Positions 1 to 5,968 of a DNA stretch of 6,996 nt are shown piece by piece. The notes under the pieces were generated by a model that saw only the letters and a list, made by a program, of their open reading frames with translations, searched no databases and was not told where the DNA came from. A program made the position numbers and the translations under genes. Position 1 is the stretch's first letter, and every line of letters begins with the position of its first letter. The stretch is from CAZEJK01 sp964512045 (GTDB taxonomy: Bacteria > Acidobacteriota > Thermoanaerobaculia > Thermoanaerobaculales > Sulfomarinibacteraceae): positions 1-6,996 of the forward strand of contig CAZEJK010000264.1 in assembly GCA_964512045.1 (NCBI GenBank). Reading direction: 5' to 3'.

Positions 1-34
1 GCCACAATCCAAGAGCAGTCCGTCCGATTGTAGT

Positions 35-53
35 GGCCCGCGTCTCGCGGGCC
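35..53 (-). terminator. Hairpin downstream of thrC, candidate terminator
   Basis: A perfect 8-bp GC-only inverted repeat (GGCCCGCG at 35-42, CGCGGGCC at 46-53) with a 3-base loop lies about 50 bases past the thrC stop codon. Its position fits the end of the thr operon transcript. No T-run follows it on the minus strand, so it is not a classical intrinsic terminator. U-less hairpins are commonly proposed as terminators in GC-rich bacteria. It could equally serve an unseen gene to the left. The rest of 1-102 holds no gene I can support. Confidence 0.4.
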
Positions 54-102
54 GGGTGGGTGGGTCACGGGGCTTTCGTCGACCGAGTCGTTCGGGGAGC
101 AC

Positions 103-1428
103 TCAAGCAGGCCCAGAGGAGCCGAGCAACGCTTCACGCAGCGCCTCCACGCTCGGCTCGAGCGGGCGGACCTTCCGCTCGCGCTGCAGGCACACCGCGA
201 GGCGCTCCGGCAGCGGGATCTCCCGCCCGATCAGCGGCTCCACCGTCTCGCGGAACTTGGCGGGATGGGCCGTGGCGAGGACGATTCCCGTTGCTTCCGT
301 CAGCTCGTCTCCGGCGAGCGTCTCGGTCAACCCTGCGTACCCGACCGCAGTGTGCGGGTCGAGCGTGACACCGGTGCGGTCGAACACCGATGCGATGGTG
401 GCGCGCGTGGCCGCGTCATCGGTGACCGTCGCCACGATCTGCTCGCCGATCGCCTGCATGTCATCGTCGAACATCCAGCGGATCCGCGCCAGGTTCGACG
501 GGGCGCCGACATCCATGGCGTTGGACAGCGTGCGCACGGACGACCGCGGAGCGTAGGTGCCGGTGCGCAGGAACTCCGGTACCACATCGTTGATGTTGCA
601 CGCGGCCACGAACAGATCGACTGGTACGCCGAGCCGCTGGGCGATCAGCCCGGCTGTCAGGTTGCCGAAGTTGCCGCTGGGAACGGAGACGACGAGCGGC
701 CGGGAGGCGGCATCGTCGTCCAGCTGCGCCCAGGCGCCCACGTGGTACACGACCTGTGGTAGCAGCCGCCCGACGTTGATCGAGTTGGCCGAGGTCAGGC
801 GCAGCCGTTCGACGAGCTCGCGGTCCGCGAACGCCGTCTTGGCCAGGCGTTGACAGTCGTCGAACGTCCCCTGCACCGCCAGCGCGTGGACGTTGCCGCC
901 GAGCGTCGAGAACTGCCGCTCCTGCAGCGGGCTCACCTGGCCGTCGGGGAACAGCACGACGATGCGGGTGCCTGGTAGCCCCGCAAACGCGCTCGCGACG
1001 GCCGATCCGGTGTCGCCCGAGGTAGCGACGAGCACCGTCAGCACAGTGGTGTCGCTGTCGTCCTGGAGCACCGTCATCAGCCGCGCCATCGTGCGAGCGC
1101 CGACGTCCTTGAACGCCAGGGTCGGACCGTGGAACAGCTCGAGCTGCCAGATGCGGGCGTCGACCCGCGTCAGCGGAATGGGGAAGTCGATGGCGCTGCG
1201 AGCGATCTCGTCGATCGTCGCCGCCGGCAGGCTGCCGGCCAGCAGGTGACCGAGCACCGCAGAGGCGATCGCCTGCGTGTGGGCACCGCGCAGCCCCTCG
1301 AGCTGCGCCCGGTCCATCGGCCGGATCTCCTCGGGCACATAGAGACCTCCGTCCGGAGCGAGCGACCGGAACAGGGCCTCGGACAGCGGTGTCGGAGGCG
1401 TGGCGCCTTCGGTGCTGACGAACCTCAC
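103..1428 (-). CDS. thrC: Threonine synthase
   Basis: Threonine synthase (441 aa) converts O-phospho-L-homoserine to L-threonine using pyridoxal phosphate, the last step of the pathway, in the cytosol. The N-terminal region (LSEALFRSLAPDGGLYVP, about residues 15-32) is typical of the longer threonine synthases. The cofactor lysine is K107 in HGPTLAFKDVGAR. The glycine-rich ATSGDTGSA (135-143) and the later SGNFGNLTAG segment match the fold-type II PLP-binding loops. I chose the GTG at 1428 because its GTGA overlaps the thrB stop codon and GGAGG lies 5 bases upstream; the open frame extends much further upstream, but that part is the thrB antiframe. It is the last gene of asd-thrB-thrC. Length and motifs look intact. 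Confidence 0.95.
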   Translation of the reverse strand: MRFVSTEGATPPTPLSEALFRSLAPDGGLYVPEEIRPMDRAQLEGLRGAHTQAIASAVLGHLLAGSLPAATIDEIARSAIDFPIPLTRVDARIWQLELFHGPTLAFKDVGARTMARLMTVLQDDSDTTVLTVLVATSGDTGSAVASAFAGLPGTRIVVLFPDGQVSPLQERQFSTLGGNVHALAVQGTFDDCQRLAKTAFADRELVERLRLTSANSINVGRLLPQVVYHVGAWAQLDDDAASRPLVVSVPSGNFGNLTAGLIAQRLGVPVDLFVAACNINDVVPEFLRTGTYAPRSSVRTLSNAMDVGAPSNLARIRWMFDDDMQAIGEQIVATVTDDAATRATIASVFDRTGVTLDPHTAVGYAGLTETLAGDELTEATGIVLATAHPAKFRETVEPLIGREIPLPERLAVCLQRERKVRPLEPSVEALREALLGSSGPA

Positions 1429-2363
1429 GGTGCCTCCACGATGCGCGCGCCCCGTGCGGGTAGGCGCGAGCAGAGCGCGGTCGCCCCGATGGAGACCGCC
1501 CGGAACGCTTCGAGCATCCCGGTGCGGACGTCTCCTGCTGCCCGACCGGAGCAGAGAGCGAACATGGACGGCCCGGAGCCGGAGAGGCCGCACGCCAGCG
1601 CACCGGCGTCGAGCGCCGCTGCGCGTACGGCCGCAAACCCCGGAACGAGTCTGGCACGGTGCGGCTCGGCGATCCGGTCCTCCAGCGCTCGCCCGAGCAG
1701 CTCGTCGTCGCCGGAGTACAGCGCCGCCACCAGGGCGGCTGTGTTGGCCCACTGCGCGGTCGCTGCGGCCAGCGGGACGGTGTCGCCGATGAGAGCACGG
1801 GCGGCGCCGGTGTCGATCTCCAGCTGTGGATGGACCACCACCGCGACCAGGTGGGTCGGCGCGGGCAGCTCGATCAGGTCGATCGGATCGGTGGAGCGGA
1901 CCATCGCGAGCCCGCCCACCAGCGAGGCTGCGGCGTTGTCCGGATGGGCGGCGCCGCACGCCGCCCGTTCACCGGCGAGTGCGCAGGCGAGCAGCTCGGG
2001 CGCCGTCAGCGAGGCGCCGAGGGCGTGCATCGTGGCCACGGCGCCGGCCACCGCGCTCGCGGCGCTGCCGCCGAGCCCGCTGCGCAGCGGCATCCCCTTG
2101 TCGAGCTCGAGCTCGACCCCGGCATCCGGCTCGACGACGGCGAGCACCGCCGTCGCGGCCACCGACGCGGTGTTGGCGGCGGGGTCGTGTGGCAGCTGAC
2201 CGCCGTCGCCGCGCACGGCCCGGAGGTGGACACCGGCGGCGCCCACCCGTCGCGCACGGACGGTGTCGCCCGGCGACTCCAGCGCCAGGCCGAGCACGTC
2301 GAAGCCGCACAGAACGTTGGCCACCGACGCGGGGGCGAAGACCGTTACCCAGCCCACGGCCAT
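1425..2363 (-). CDS. thrB: Homoserine kinase (GHMP family)
   Basis: Homoserine kinase (312 aa) phosphorylates L-homoserine with ATP to give O-phosphohomoserine, the substrate of the downstream ThrC. The N-terminal APASVANVLCGFDVLGLAL (10-28) is the family signature. The ATP-binding GHMP loop is PLRSGLGGSAAS (92-103), and the C-terminal GHMP motif is GLSGSGPS (259-266). The ATG at 2363 lies inside the last codons of asd (19-bp overlap) with GGTGGA just upstream, and it places the conserved N-terminus correctly. The frame is open far upstream, but that stretch is a shadow of asd. Overlaps on both sides (19 bp with asd, GTGA with thrC) imply one mRNA and coupled translation. Confidence 0.95.
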   Translation of the reverse strand: MAVGWVTVFAPASVANVLCGFDVLGLALESPGDTVRARRVGAAGVHLRAVRGDGGQLPHDPAANTASVAATAVLAVVEPDAGVELELDKGMPLRSGLGGSAASAVAGAVATMHALGASLTAPELLACALAGERAACGAAHPDNAAASLVGGLAMVRSTDPIDLIELPAPTHLVAVVVHPQLEIDTGAARALIGDTVPLAAATAQWANTAALVAALYSGDDELLGRALEDRIAEPHRARLVPGFAAVRAAALDAGALACGLSGSGPSMFALCSGRAAGDVRTGMLEAFRAVSIGATALCSRLPARGARIVEAP

Positions 2364-3427
2364 CCGTCCACCGGCGGCGCCAGGCCGCACGCGCCGCGCG
2401 CCACCGCCAGCTCGGCGGCAAGCAGCGAGCCGCCGGCCGCGCCGCGCACCGTGTTGTGCGACAGCGCCACGAACTTGAAGCCCAGGACCGGGCACTCGCG
2501 CAGCCGTCCGACGGTGACGGTCATGCCGCCGCCGCGATCGCGGTGGAGGCGCGGCTGCGGCCAGTCGGGCGCCGTCTCGACCACCACCGGACGCGCCGGA
2601 GCGCTGGGCAGCCGCATCTCCTGCGGGACCGCTCGGAAGGTGCGCCACGCCTCGGCGATCTGTGCGGGATCGGCCGGGCGCGACAGGGCGACGGAGACAC
2701 ACTCGGTGTGCCCGTCCACCACCGGCACCCGCGTGCAGGTGGCGCTGACCGTGATGTCGGCCTCGGTCACGGCGCCGTCGGCGTACTGGCCGAGGATCCT
2801 CCGGGTCTCGCGCTCGACCTTGGGCTCCTCGCCGGCGATGTACGGGATCAGCGTGTCGATCGCGCCGAGGCTCGGCACCCCGGGGTAGCCGGCGCCGGAG
2901 ACCGCCTGCAGCGTCACCACGTGCACCGTCTCGATCCCGAACGCTGCGGCCAACGGCGCCAGCGCGAGCACCAGCCCGATCGTCGAGCAGTTGGGGTTGG
3001 TGACCAGCGCGCCGCCGCCGAACCGGTGCTGGTAGGCGAGCAGCCCCAGGTGGTCCGGGTTGACCTCGGGCACGAGCAGCGGCACGTCCGGATCCATCCG
3101 GTGGCTGGAGGCGTTCGACACCACCAGGTGGCCGGCGGTGGCGAGCCGCTCCTCGACCGGTCCGGCGACGCTCGTGTCGAGCGCGGACAGGACCACCGGC
3201 GTGACGGCGGTTCCGTCGGTCTCGTGCACGGTCATCTCGGCCGCTGCAGCCGGCATGTCGGTGGTCAGGATCCACTGGGTGGCCTCGGCGTACGAGCGAC
3301 CGGCCGACCGCTCGGAGGCCGTCACTCGAGCCAGCTCGAACCACGGATGGTCGGCGAGCAGCGCCACCATCCGCTGACCCACGGCGCCGGTGGCGCCGGC
3401 AACAGTGACTGGGATCTTCGCGTTCAT
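2345..3427 (-). CDS. asd: Aspartate-semialdehyde dehydrogenase, archaeal/fungal-like type
   Basis: Asd (360 aa) reduces L-aspartyl-4-phosphate to L-aspartate-4-semialdehyde with NADPH, the branch point to threonine, methionine and lysine. The NADP-binding Rossmann loop is GATGAVGQ (11-18). The catalytic cysteine is C147 in TNPNCSTIGL, and the general acid/base is probably H240 in VVDGHTECVSV. The segment SGAGYPGVPSLGAIDTLIPY (177-196) followed by AGEEPKVE, and the late HNTVRGAAGGSLLAAELA, resemble yeast Hom2 and archaeal enzymes more than E. coli Asd. It is first in asd-thrB-thrC. The ATG at 3427 has no clear Shine-Dalgarno, but TACCAT ends 6 bases upstream, so the mRNA may be leaderless. The divergent gene starts only 6 bases away. 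Confidence 0.96.
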   Translation of the reverse strand: MNAKIPVTVAGATGAVGQRMVALLADHPWFELARVTASERSAGRSYAEATQWILTTDMPAAAAEMTVHETDGTAVTPVVLSALDTSVAGPVEERLATAGHLVVSNASSHRMDPDVPLLVPEVNPDHLGLLAYQHRFGGGALVTNPNCSTIGLVLALAPLAAAFGIETVHVVTLQAVSGAGYPGVPSLGAIDTLIPYIAGEEPKVERETRRILGQYADGAVTEADITVSATCTRVPVVDGHTECVSVALSRPADPAQIAEAWRTFRAVPQEMRLPSAPARPVVVETAPDWPQPRLHRDRGGGMTVTVGRLRECPVLGFKFVALSHNTVRGAAGGSLLAAELAVARGACGLAPPVDGWPWAG

Positions 3428-3433
3428 GGCGCC

Positions 3434-3439
3434 ATGGTA
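3434..3439 (-). promoter_or_regulatory. Possible -10 element of the asd-thrB-thrC operon
   Basis: On the minus strand this reads TACCAT, which fits the TANNNT -10 pattern, and the asd ATG begins 6 bases later. That spacing would put the transcription start at or next to the start codon, consistent with the absence of a Shine-Dalgarno sequence. No convincing -35 is visible at 17-19 bases (best TCCACG, 3 of 6 matches). The element coincides with the first two codons of the divergent plus-strand ORF. Confidence 0.33.
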
Positions 3440-3619
3440 GCCGAGCTTGCCCGCGACGTGGACGTCCGGTTGCGTAGAGCCGTCGCGCGTTTGCAGCGAG
3501 TGGTGTGCCGCGACGAGCTCGCGTGCGACACGTTCGAGCTGTACGCTCTGCGGCGTGCCGGCGACCTGGAGCCGTTCGAGCGCGCCCGCCGGGAGATGCT
3601 TCTGGGAGCTGGCGGATGA
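3434..3619 (+). CDS. Small unrecognised protein, first gene of HicB-like cassette
   Basis: This 61-aa protein is not one I recognise. It appears largely helical and charged (arginine-rich, with a VCRDELACDTFELYALRRAGDL middle section whose two cysteines are eight residues apart). There is no signal peptide or membrane segment. About 80% of codons end in G or C, and the stop overlaps the next gene's ATG as ATGA, so I think it is a real gene translationally coupled to what follows. The start is uncertain: the ATG at 3434 has no Shine-Dalgarno and lies 6 bases from the divergent asd start, and GTG codons at 3458, 3500 or 3503 are alternatives. It may be part of a toxin-antitoxin operon, but that rests on context only. 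Confidence 0.5.
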   Translation: MVAELARDVDVRLRRAVARLQRVVCRDELACDTFELYALRRAGDLEPFERARREMLLGAGG

Positions 3620-3825
3620 GCACGCGTATCAGCGAGAAGATCGTCGCTGCGAAGGCCGAGATGATCCGGGACATGATGGCGCGCATCCGGACTTTTCCCC
3701 GCGACGGTGTACACATCTGGCAGAGATCAGGTCGTGGCTTCGTTATCCAGTATGATAGATCGGACCCGGTGAGGGAGACGTCGGATGGAGCGAGTGATCA
3801 ACATCCATGTCGAGAAGCTACCTGA
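3616..3825 (+). CDS. Small unrecognised basic protein upstream of HicB-like gene
   Basis: This 69-aa protein starts with ATG overlapping the previous stop (ATGA), with GGGAG about 9 bases upstream. An N-terminal amphipathic-looking helix (SEKIVAAKAEMIRDMMARIR, 5-24) is followed by a short segment with aromatic and basic residues (VHIWQRSGRGFVIQYDR, about 32-48) that looks like a beta-hairpin. The last 14 or so codons overlap the next gene in another frame and lose the G/C third-base bias, so the functional part is probably residues 1-55. HicA toxins normally sit beside HicB antitoxins, and this occupies that slot. I do not see the HicA signature of a glycine-serine-histidine segment, however, so assignment as a toxin is a guess. 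Confidence 0.55.
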   Translation: MSTRISEKIVAAKAEMIRDMMARIRTFPRDGVHIWQRSGRGFVIQYDRSDPVRETSDGASDQHPCREAT

Positions 3826-4021
3826 GGGCGTGTACCTTGCGACCTCGGATGACATCCAGGGTCTCGTCGCGCAGGGGCGAACCGTCACCGAGACCCTCGA
3901 GCTCGCCCGCGACGTGGCGAGACGACTGCTTGAAGCGCGGAAGGAGCGTGAGGGCGCGCAGGAGACGCCACCTCGGGCTCCGGACGATTCGTTCGACTGC
4001 ATGCTGTTTGTCGGGGCGTGA
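3785..4021 (+). CDS. HicB-like / DUF1902 antitoxin-type protein
   Basis: A 78-aa protein whose residues 4-50 (INIHVEKLPEGVYLATSDDI, then QGLVAQGRTVTETLELARDV) match the partial RNase-H-like fold of HicB antitoxins and the related DUF1902 family. These proteins bind and neutralise a partner toxin. The remaining 28 residues are polar and probably disordered, with no obvious DNA-binding domain. GAGGGAG precedes the ATG by about 8 bases. A TATGAT hexamer at 3751-3756 could be a -10 for this gene alone, but no good -35 accompanies it. The start lies 41 bases inside the upstream ORF. No HicA-type toxin follows: the next gene is vapB, 134 bases on. So the partner is either the upstream small ORFs or absent. 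Confidence 0.78.
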   Translation: MERVINIHVEKLPEGVYLATSDDIQGLVAQGRTVTETLELARDVARRLLEARKEREGAQETPPRAPDDSFDCMLFVGA

Positions 4022-4120
4022 GTGGGCCGTCTGCCCGGCTTCTCGTACCGGGAGGGCGACACTCTTCGCCGCGTCGCCAGCCACGCTCGGAGATCGGCGA
4101 GAGCTCCACTGCAGGTACTG

Positions 4121-4149
4121 TTGACATGTGAAAATGATGAAACCATACT
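4121..4149 (+). promoter_or_regulatory. vapBC promoter, predicted leaderless
   Basis: A consensus -35 TTGACA (4121-4126), a 17-base spacer and a CATACT -10 (4144-4149, 4 of 6 matches) stand 6 bases before the vapB ATG. This places the predicted transcription start at the ATG itself. There is no Shine-Dalgarno before the ATG. The stretch 4121-4155 is notably A/T-rich for this window. Confidence 0.62.
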
Positions 4150-4160
4150 CAAGACATGTC
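4123..4160. promoter_or_regulatory. Paired GACATGT palindromic sites, candidate VapB operators
   Basis: GACATGTG (4123-4130) and GACATGTC (4153-4160) form a direct repeat whose second copy is a perfect 8-bp palindrome and whose first differs at one base. The centre-to-centre distance is 30 bases, close to three helical turns. One copy overlaps the -35 and the other overlaps the start codon, so bound protein would block transcription. VapB-type ribbon-helix-helix antitoxins typically autoregulate by binding such sites in their own promoter. Binding here is inferred. Confidence 0.5.
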
Positions 4161-4386
4161 GACCATGATCCAGATCCGCAACGTTCCGGATGAGCTCCAT
4201 CGCGAGGCGAAGGCACGCGCCGCCAGAGAGGGGCTCACGCTCTCGGCGTACGTGCTCCGGGAGCTCGAGCGGGCGATGAGCCGGCCGTCCCGGCGCGAGC
4301 TGCTCGAGAGGATCTCCAAGCTGCCTCCGATCCGGCTCGAGCCGAGCCCTTCGGAGGTGATCCGCGAGGAGCGAGACGCCCGGTGA
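4156..4386 (+). CDS. vapB: VapB-type antitoxin (ribbon-helix-helix)
   Basis: The 76-aa antitoxin of a VapBC pair. Residues 4-42 (MIQIRNVPDELHREAKARAA, then REGLTLSAYVLRELERAM) form the FitA/VapB-like ribbon-helix-helix DNA-binding domain: a beta strand, then two helices. The C-terminal 30 residues (LLERISKLPPIRLEPSPSEV) are the usual extended segment that occupies the toxin's active site. I kept the ATG at 4156 because the predicted promoter places the transcript start there; the in-frame ATG at 4165 would give MIQIRNVP and is a possible alternative. The gene overlaps vapC as GTGA, so the two are translationally coupled. It probably represses its own promoter through the palindromic sites upstream. 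Confidence 0.92.
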   Translation: MSTMIQIRNVPDELHREAKARAAREGLTLSAYVLRELERAMSRPSRRELLERISKLPPIRLEPSPSEVIREERDAR

Positions 4387-4778
4387 TCGTGCTCGATGCC
4401 TCGGCTCTCGTCGAGCTGGTCCTCGGCTCCGACGTCGGCCGTTCGGTCGCGAGTCGGATCGCCGATCCGGAGCTCACGCTGCACGGGCCGCACCTGATCG
4501 ACGTCGAGGTCTCCCAGGTCGTGCGGCGGTACGTGCTCGCTGGTTCGGTCTCGGAAGCTCGAGGCGCCGCGGCTCTCGAGCACCTCCAGGAGCTCGATCT
4601 GCTCCGTTACGAGCACCAGCCGCTTCTGCTCCGCGTCTGGGCGCTCCGGCACAATCTGACCGCCTACGACGCCGTCTACGTGGCCCTCGCCGAGGCGCTG
4701 GAGGCGCCGCTGCTCACCGGCGACCGCCGGCTCGCAGCCGCCTCGGGCCATCGGGCCGTCATCGAGCTGGTCGAGTAG
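4383..4778 (+). CDS. vapC: VapC-type PIN-domain ribonuclease toxin
   Basis: A 131-aa PIN-domain protein, full length for a VapC toxin. These are Mg2+-dependent endoribonucleases, often cutting tRNA or rRNA, and are held inactive by VapB. The four acidic metal-binding positions are present: D5 in MIVLDASALVE, E42 in DVEVSQVVRR, D96 in LTAYDAVYVALAEAL and D114 in LLTGDRRLA. The toxin therefore looks catalytically intact. The start is GTG at 4383, overlapping the vapB stop, with GAGGAG about 11 bases upstream. The RNA target cannot be read from sequence. Confidence 0.95.
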   Translation: MIVLDASALVELVLGSDVGRSVASRIADPELTLHGPHLIDVEVSQVVRRYVLAGSVSEARGAAALEHLQELDLLRYEHQPLLLRVWALRHNLTAYDAVYVALAEALEAPLLTGDRRLAAASGHRAVIELVE

Positions 4779-4902
4779 CGCCACAGCTCACGATCGGGGA
4801 CAGGCCAAGCCCGAGACAACCGAACGCCGCCGCAGCCGCCCCACGGTGGTGCTTGCGATGGCCGTTCCCACCGGCGTGGTATGCGCGCAGGTGCGTCGCC
4901 TC

Positions 4903-4930
4903 TTGTGCGGTTTCAGCAGACGGCTAGAAT
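4903..4930 (+). promoter_or_regulatory. Possible leaderless promoter of nucleotidyltransferase cassette
   Basis: TAGAAT (4925-4930) matches the -10 consensus at 5 of 6 bases and lies 7 bases before the GTG at 4938. TTGTGC (4903-4908), 16 bases further upstream, is a weak -35 (3 of 6 matches). Transcription would begin at or beside the GTG. The GGAGGG at 4932-4937 abuts the GTG, too close to act as a Shine-Dalgarno for it. Confidence 0.45.
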
Positions 4931-4937
4931 CGGAGGG

Positions 4938-5474
4938 GTGGATACACAACGTCTTCGCGCGATCTTTGAGCAGCTCGATCGGCACCTGCAGCATCGTACG
5001 GAGCTACTGATTCGGGGTGGCGCCGCGGTCCTGGCCCACGGCATCGAGCAGCGGGTGACGATCGACATCGATGTCTTGCCGAGCTCACGGTTCGTGGACG
5101 CGGATCTGCGACAAGCGTGTGAGCTCGCTGGCGTTGGCTTCAACCCGTCCAACAAGGACCTGGCGGAGGAGGACTACATCGAGGTGGTTCCCGAGGAGAC
5201 CTTGATTCTCCCGGAGCCGAGCGAGGACCACGCGTACAACACAGTGTTCCGTGGCGAGCGCCTGGTCGTGCGAACGCCGCCGGCTGCGGATCTGGTGGTT
5301 GGGAAGCTGAAGCGTCTCGAGCCAGAGGACCTCGCCGACATCTGCTTTCTGATCGACCGTTTTGGTCTCCAGGCCTCAGACCTTCACGAGGCGTACGCGC
5401 GGCTTCCGCAACGGTTCCAGGTCGATCCGGTGGTCCTGGACAACCTCCGCTACATCGTCGAGGACTACCTGTGA
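4938..5474 (+). CDS. Small nucleotidyltransferase, AbiEii/DUF6036-like
   Basis: A 178-aa protein with a minimal nucleotidyltransferase core. RGG at 26-28 is followed by TIDIDVLPSS (41-50), giving the GG...DxD pattern with metal-binding candidates D43 and D45. A later DLVVGKLKRLEPEDLADI (118-135) resembles the D-x4-K-L-x-R...D-x2-D segment of DUF6036/AbiEii-type proteins. Relatives include toxins that add nucleotides to tRNA (MenT) or act in abortive infection (AbiEii), but others in the superfamily have different roles, so the substrate is unknown. An in-frame ATG lies at 4881. I prefer the GTG at 4938 because the extra 19 residues are unlike the family and the putative -10 falls between the two. 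The gene overlaps the next one as GTGA. Confidence 0.8.
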   Translation: MDTQRLRAIFEQLDRHLQHRTELLIRGGAAVLAHGIEQRVTIDIDVLPSSRFVDADLRQACELAGVGFNPSNKDLAEEDYIEVVPEETLILPEPSEDHAYNTVFRGERLVVRTPPAADLVVGKLKRLEPEDLADICFLIDRFGLQASDLHEAYARLPQRFQVDPVVLDNLRYIVEDYL

Positions 5475-5926
5475 GCGACGGCGTGTCCTGCCCGCCGCGA
5501 TGGCGCCGGGTGCTGGACCGCATGTGTGCGGAGCTGGGTCGAGGCGAACCACGGGCGGAGGCGTACTGGGCCCAGCAGCTGGCGTTTGGACCGGTCCTCA
5601 TCCACGCAGTCGCTCTGGCACTGCGCGAAGGCTCGCTGCGCAGCGATGAGCAGGAGCGGTTGCGCGAGCTGATGCCTTTGGCGGTCGCAGCGCTCGGAGC
5701 GCTGCCGGACGGATCCGGCGGAGATCCCGCTCGACTGCGGCTTCTGGCCCAACGGCAGGCGGCAGCTCTCGCATCGGGCCGTCGGCGGCATCTGCTCCGT
5801 CTGGCAACCCGTCTCGGCGCCGAGATCACCGAGCCGCCGCTGGCGACGGTGCCGCCACGGCTCCTGCGCGCCTACCCGCTGATCGGCTGGACGCCGCCGA
5901 CCGAGCCTCCTCCACGGGCCGGCTGA
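5471..5926 (+). CDS. Unrecognised 151-aa protein coupled to nucleotidyltransferase
   Basis: I do not recognise this protein. It is rich in leucine, alanine and arginine and looks mostly helical, with hydrophobic helices such as AYWAQQLAFGPVLIHAVALAL (about 31-51) and LMPLAVAALGAL, and arginine-rich RQAAALASGRRRHLLRLATR near 95-114. The end is proline-rich (about 125-151). No catalytic motif, signal peptide or convincing membrane segment is visible. The GTG start overlaps the nucleotidyltransferase stop (GTGA), with GAGGA about 8 bases upstream, so the two are probably made in fixed ratio and may interact. By context it could be an antitoxin or accessory subunit. Third-base G/C bias is high, which supports a real gene. 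Confidence 0.75.
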   Translation: MSDGVSCPPRWRRVLDRMCAELGRGEPRAEAYWAQQLAFGPVLIHAVALALREGSLRSDEQERLRELMPLAVAALGALPDGSGGDPARLRLLAQRQAAALASGRRRHLLRLATRLGAEITEPPLATVPPRLLRAYPLIGWTPPTEPPPRAG

Positions 5927-5949
5927 CGAGTCGCCACGGCGAAGGCACG

Positions 5950-5968
5950 CCGGCCGATCCTCGGCCGG
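5950..5968. terminator. Strong hairpin between convergent genes
   Basis: A perfect 8-bp inverted repeat (CCGGCCGA at 5950-5957, TCGGCCGG at 5961-5968) with a TCC loop lies 24 bases past the stop of the 151-aa gene. No T-run follows. The position suggests a transcription terminator for the nucleotidyltransferase cassette, perhaps also stopping minus-strand transcripts from the DUF4143 gene. In the rest of the 191-bp gap (5927-6117) I see no gene and no other clear signal. Confidence 0.42.

Noticed and set aside
1..37. Interrupted inverted repeat GCCAC...GTGGC at the left edge as part of a tRNA or other RNA
   Set aside because: The arms are short and bulged, the structure meets no RNA gene pattern, and the window edge cuts off the context.
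1429..1959. Upstream extension of the thrC frame to give a 618-residue protein
   Set aside because: It is the antiframe of thrB, arginine-rich low-complexity sequence. The GTG at 1428 has a good ribosome binding site and gives the normal family length.
1826..3433. Long plus-strand open frame of nearly 600 codons opposite thrB and asd
   Set aside because: It is a GC-rich shadow of two confidently identified minus-strand genes. Only its end (3434-3619), which extends beyond asd, may be coding.
3424..3714. Minus-strand 96-codon ORF ending in an ATGA overlap with asd
   Set aside because: The product is serine/arginine-rich with no recognisable domain, and the plus-strand frames here have better third-base bias and coupled overlaps.
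4034..4052. CCCGG/CCGGG hairpin after the HicB-like gene
   Set aside because: A 5-bp stem with a 9-base loop is expected by chance at this GC content.
4841..4879. Imperfect inverted repeat (CCACGGTGG and CCACCGGCGTGG) after vapC as a terminator
   Set aside because: The arms need a 3-base bulge and an 18-base loop, and no T-run follows; too weak to list.
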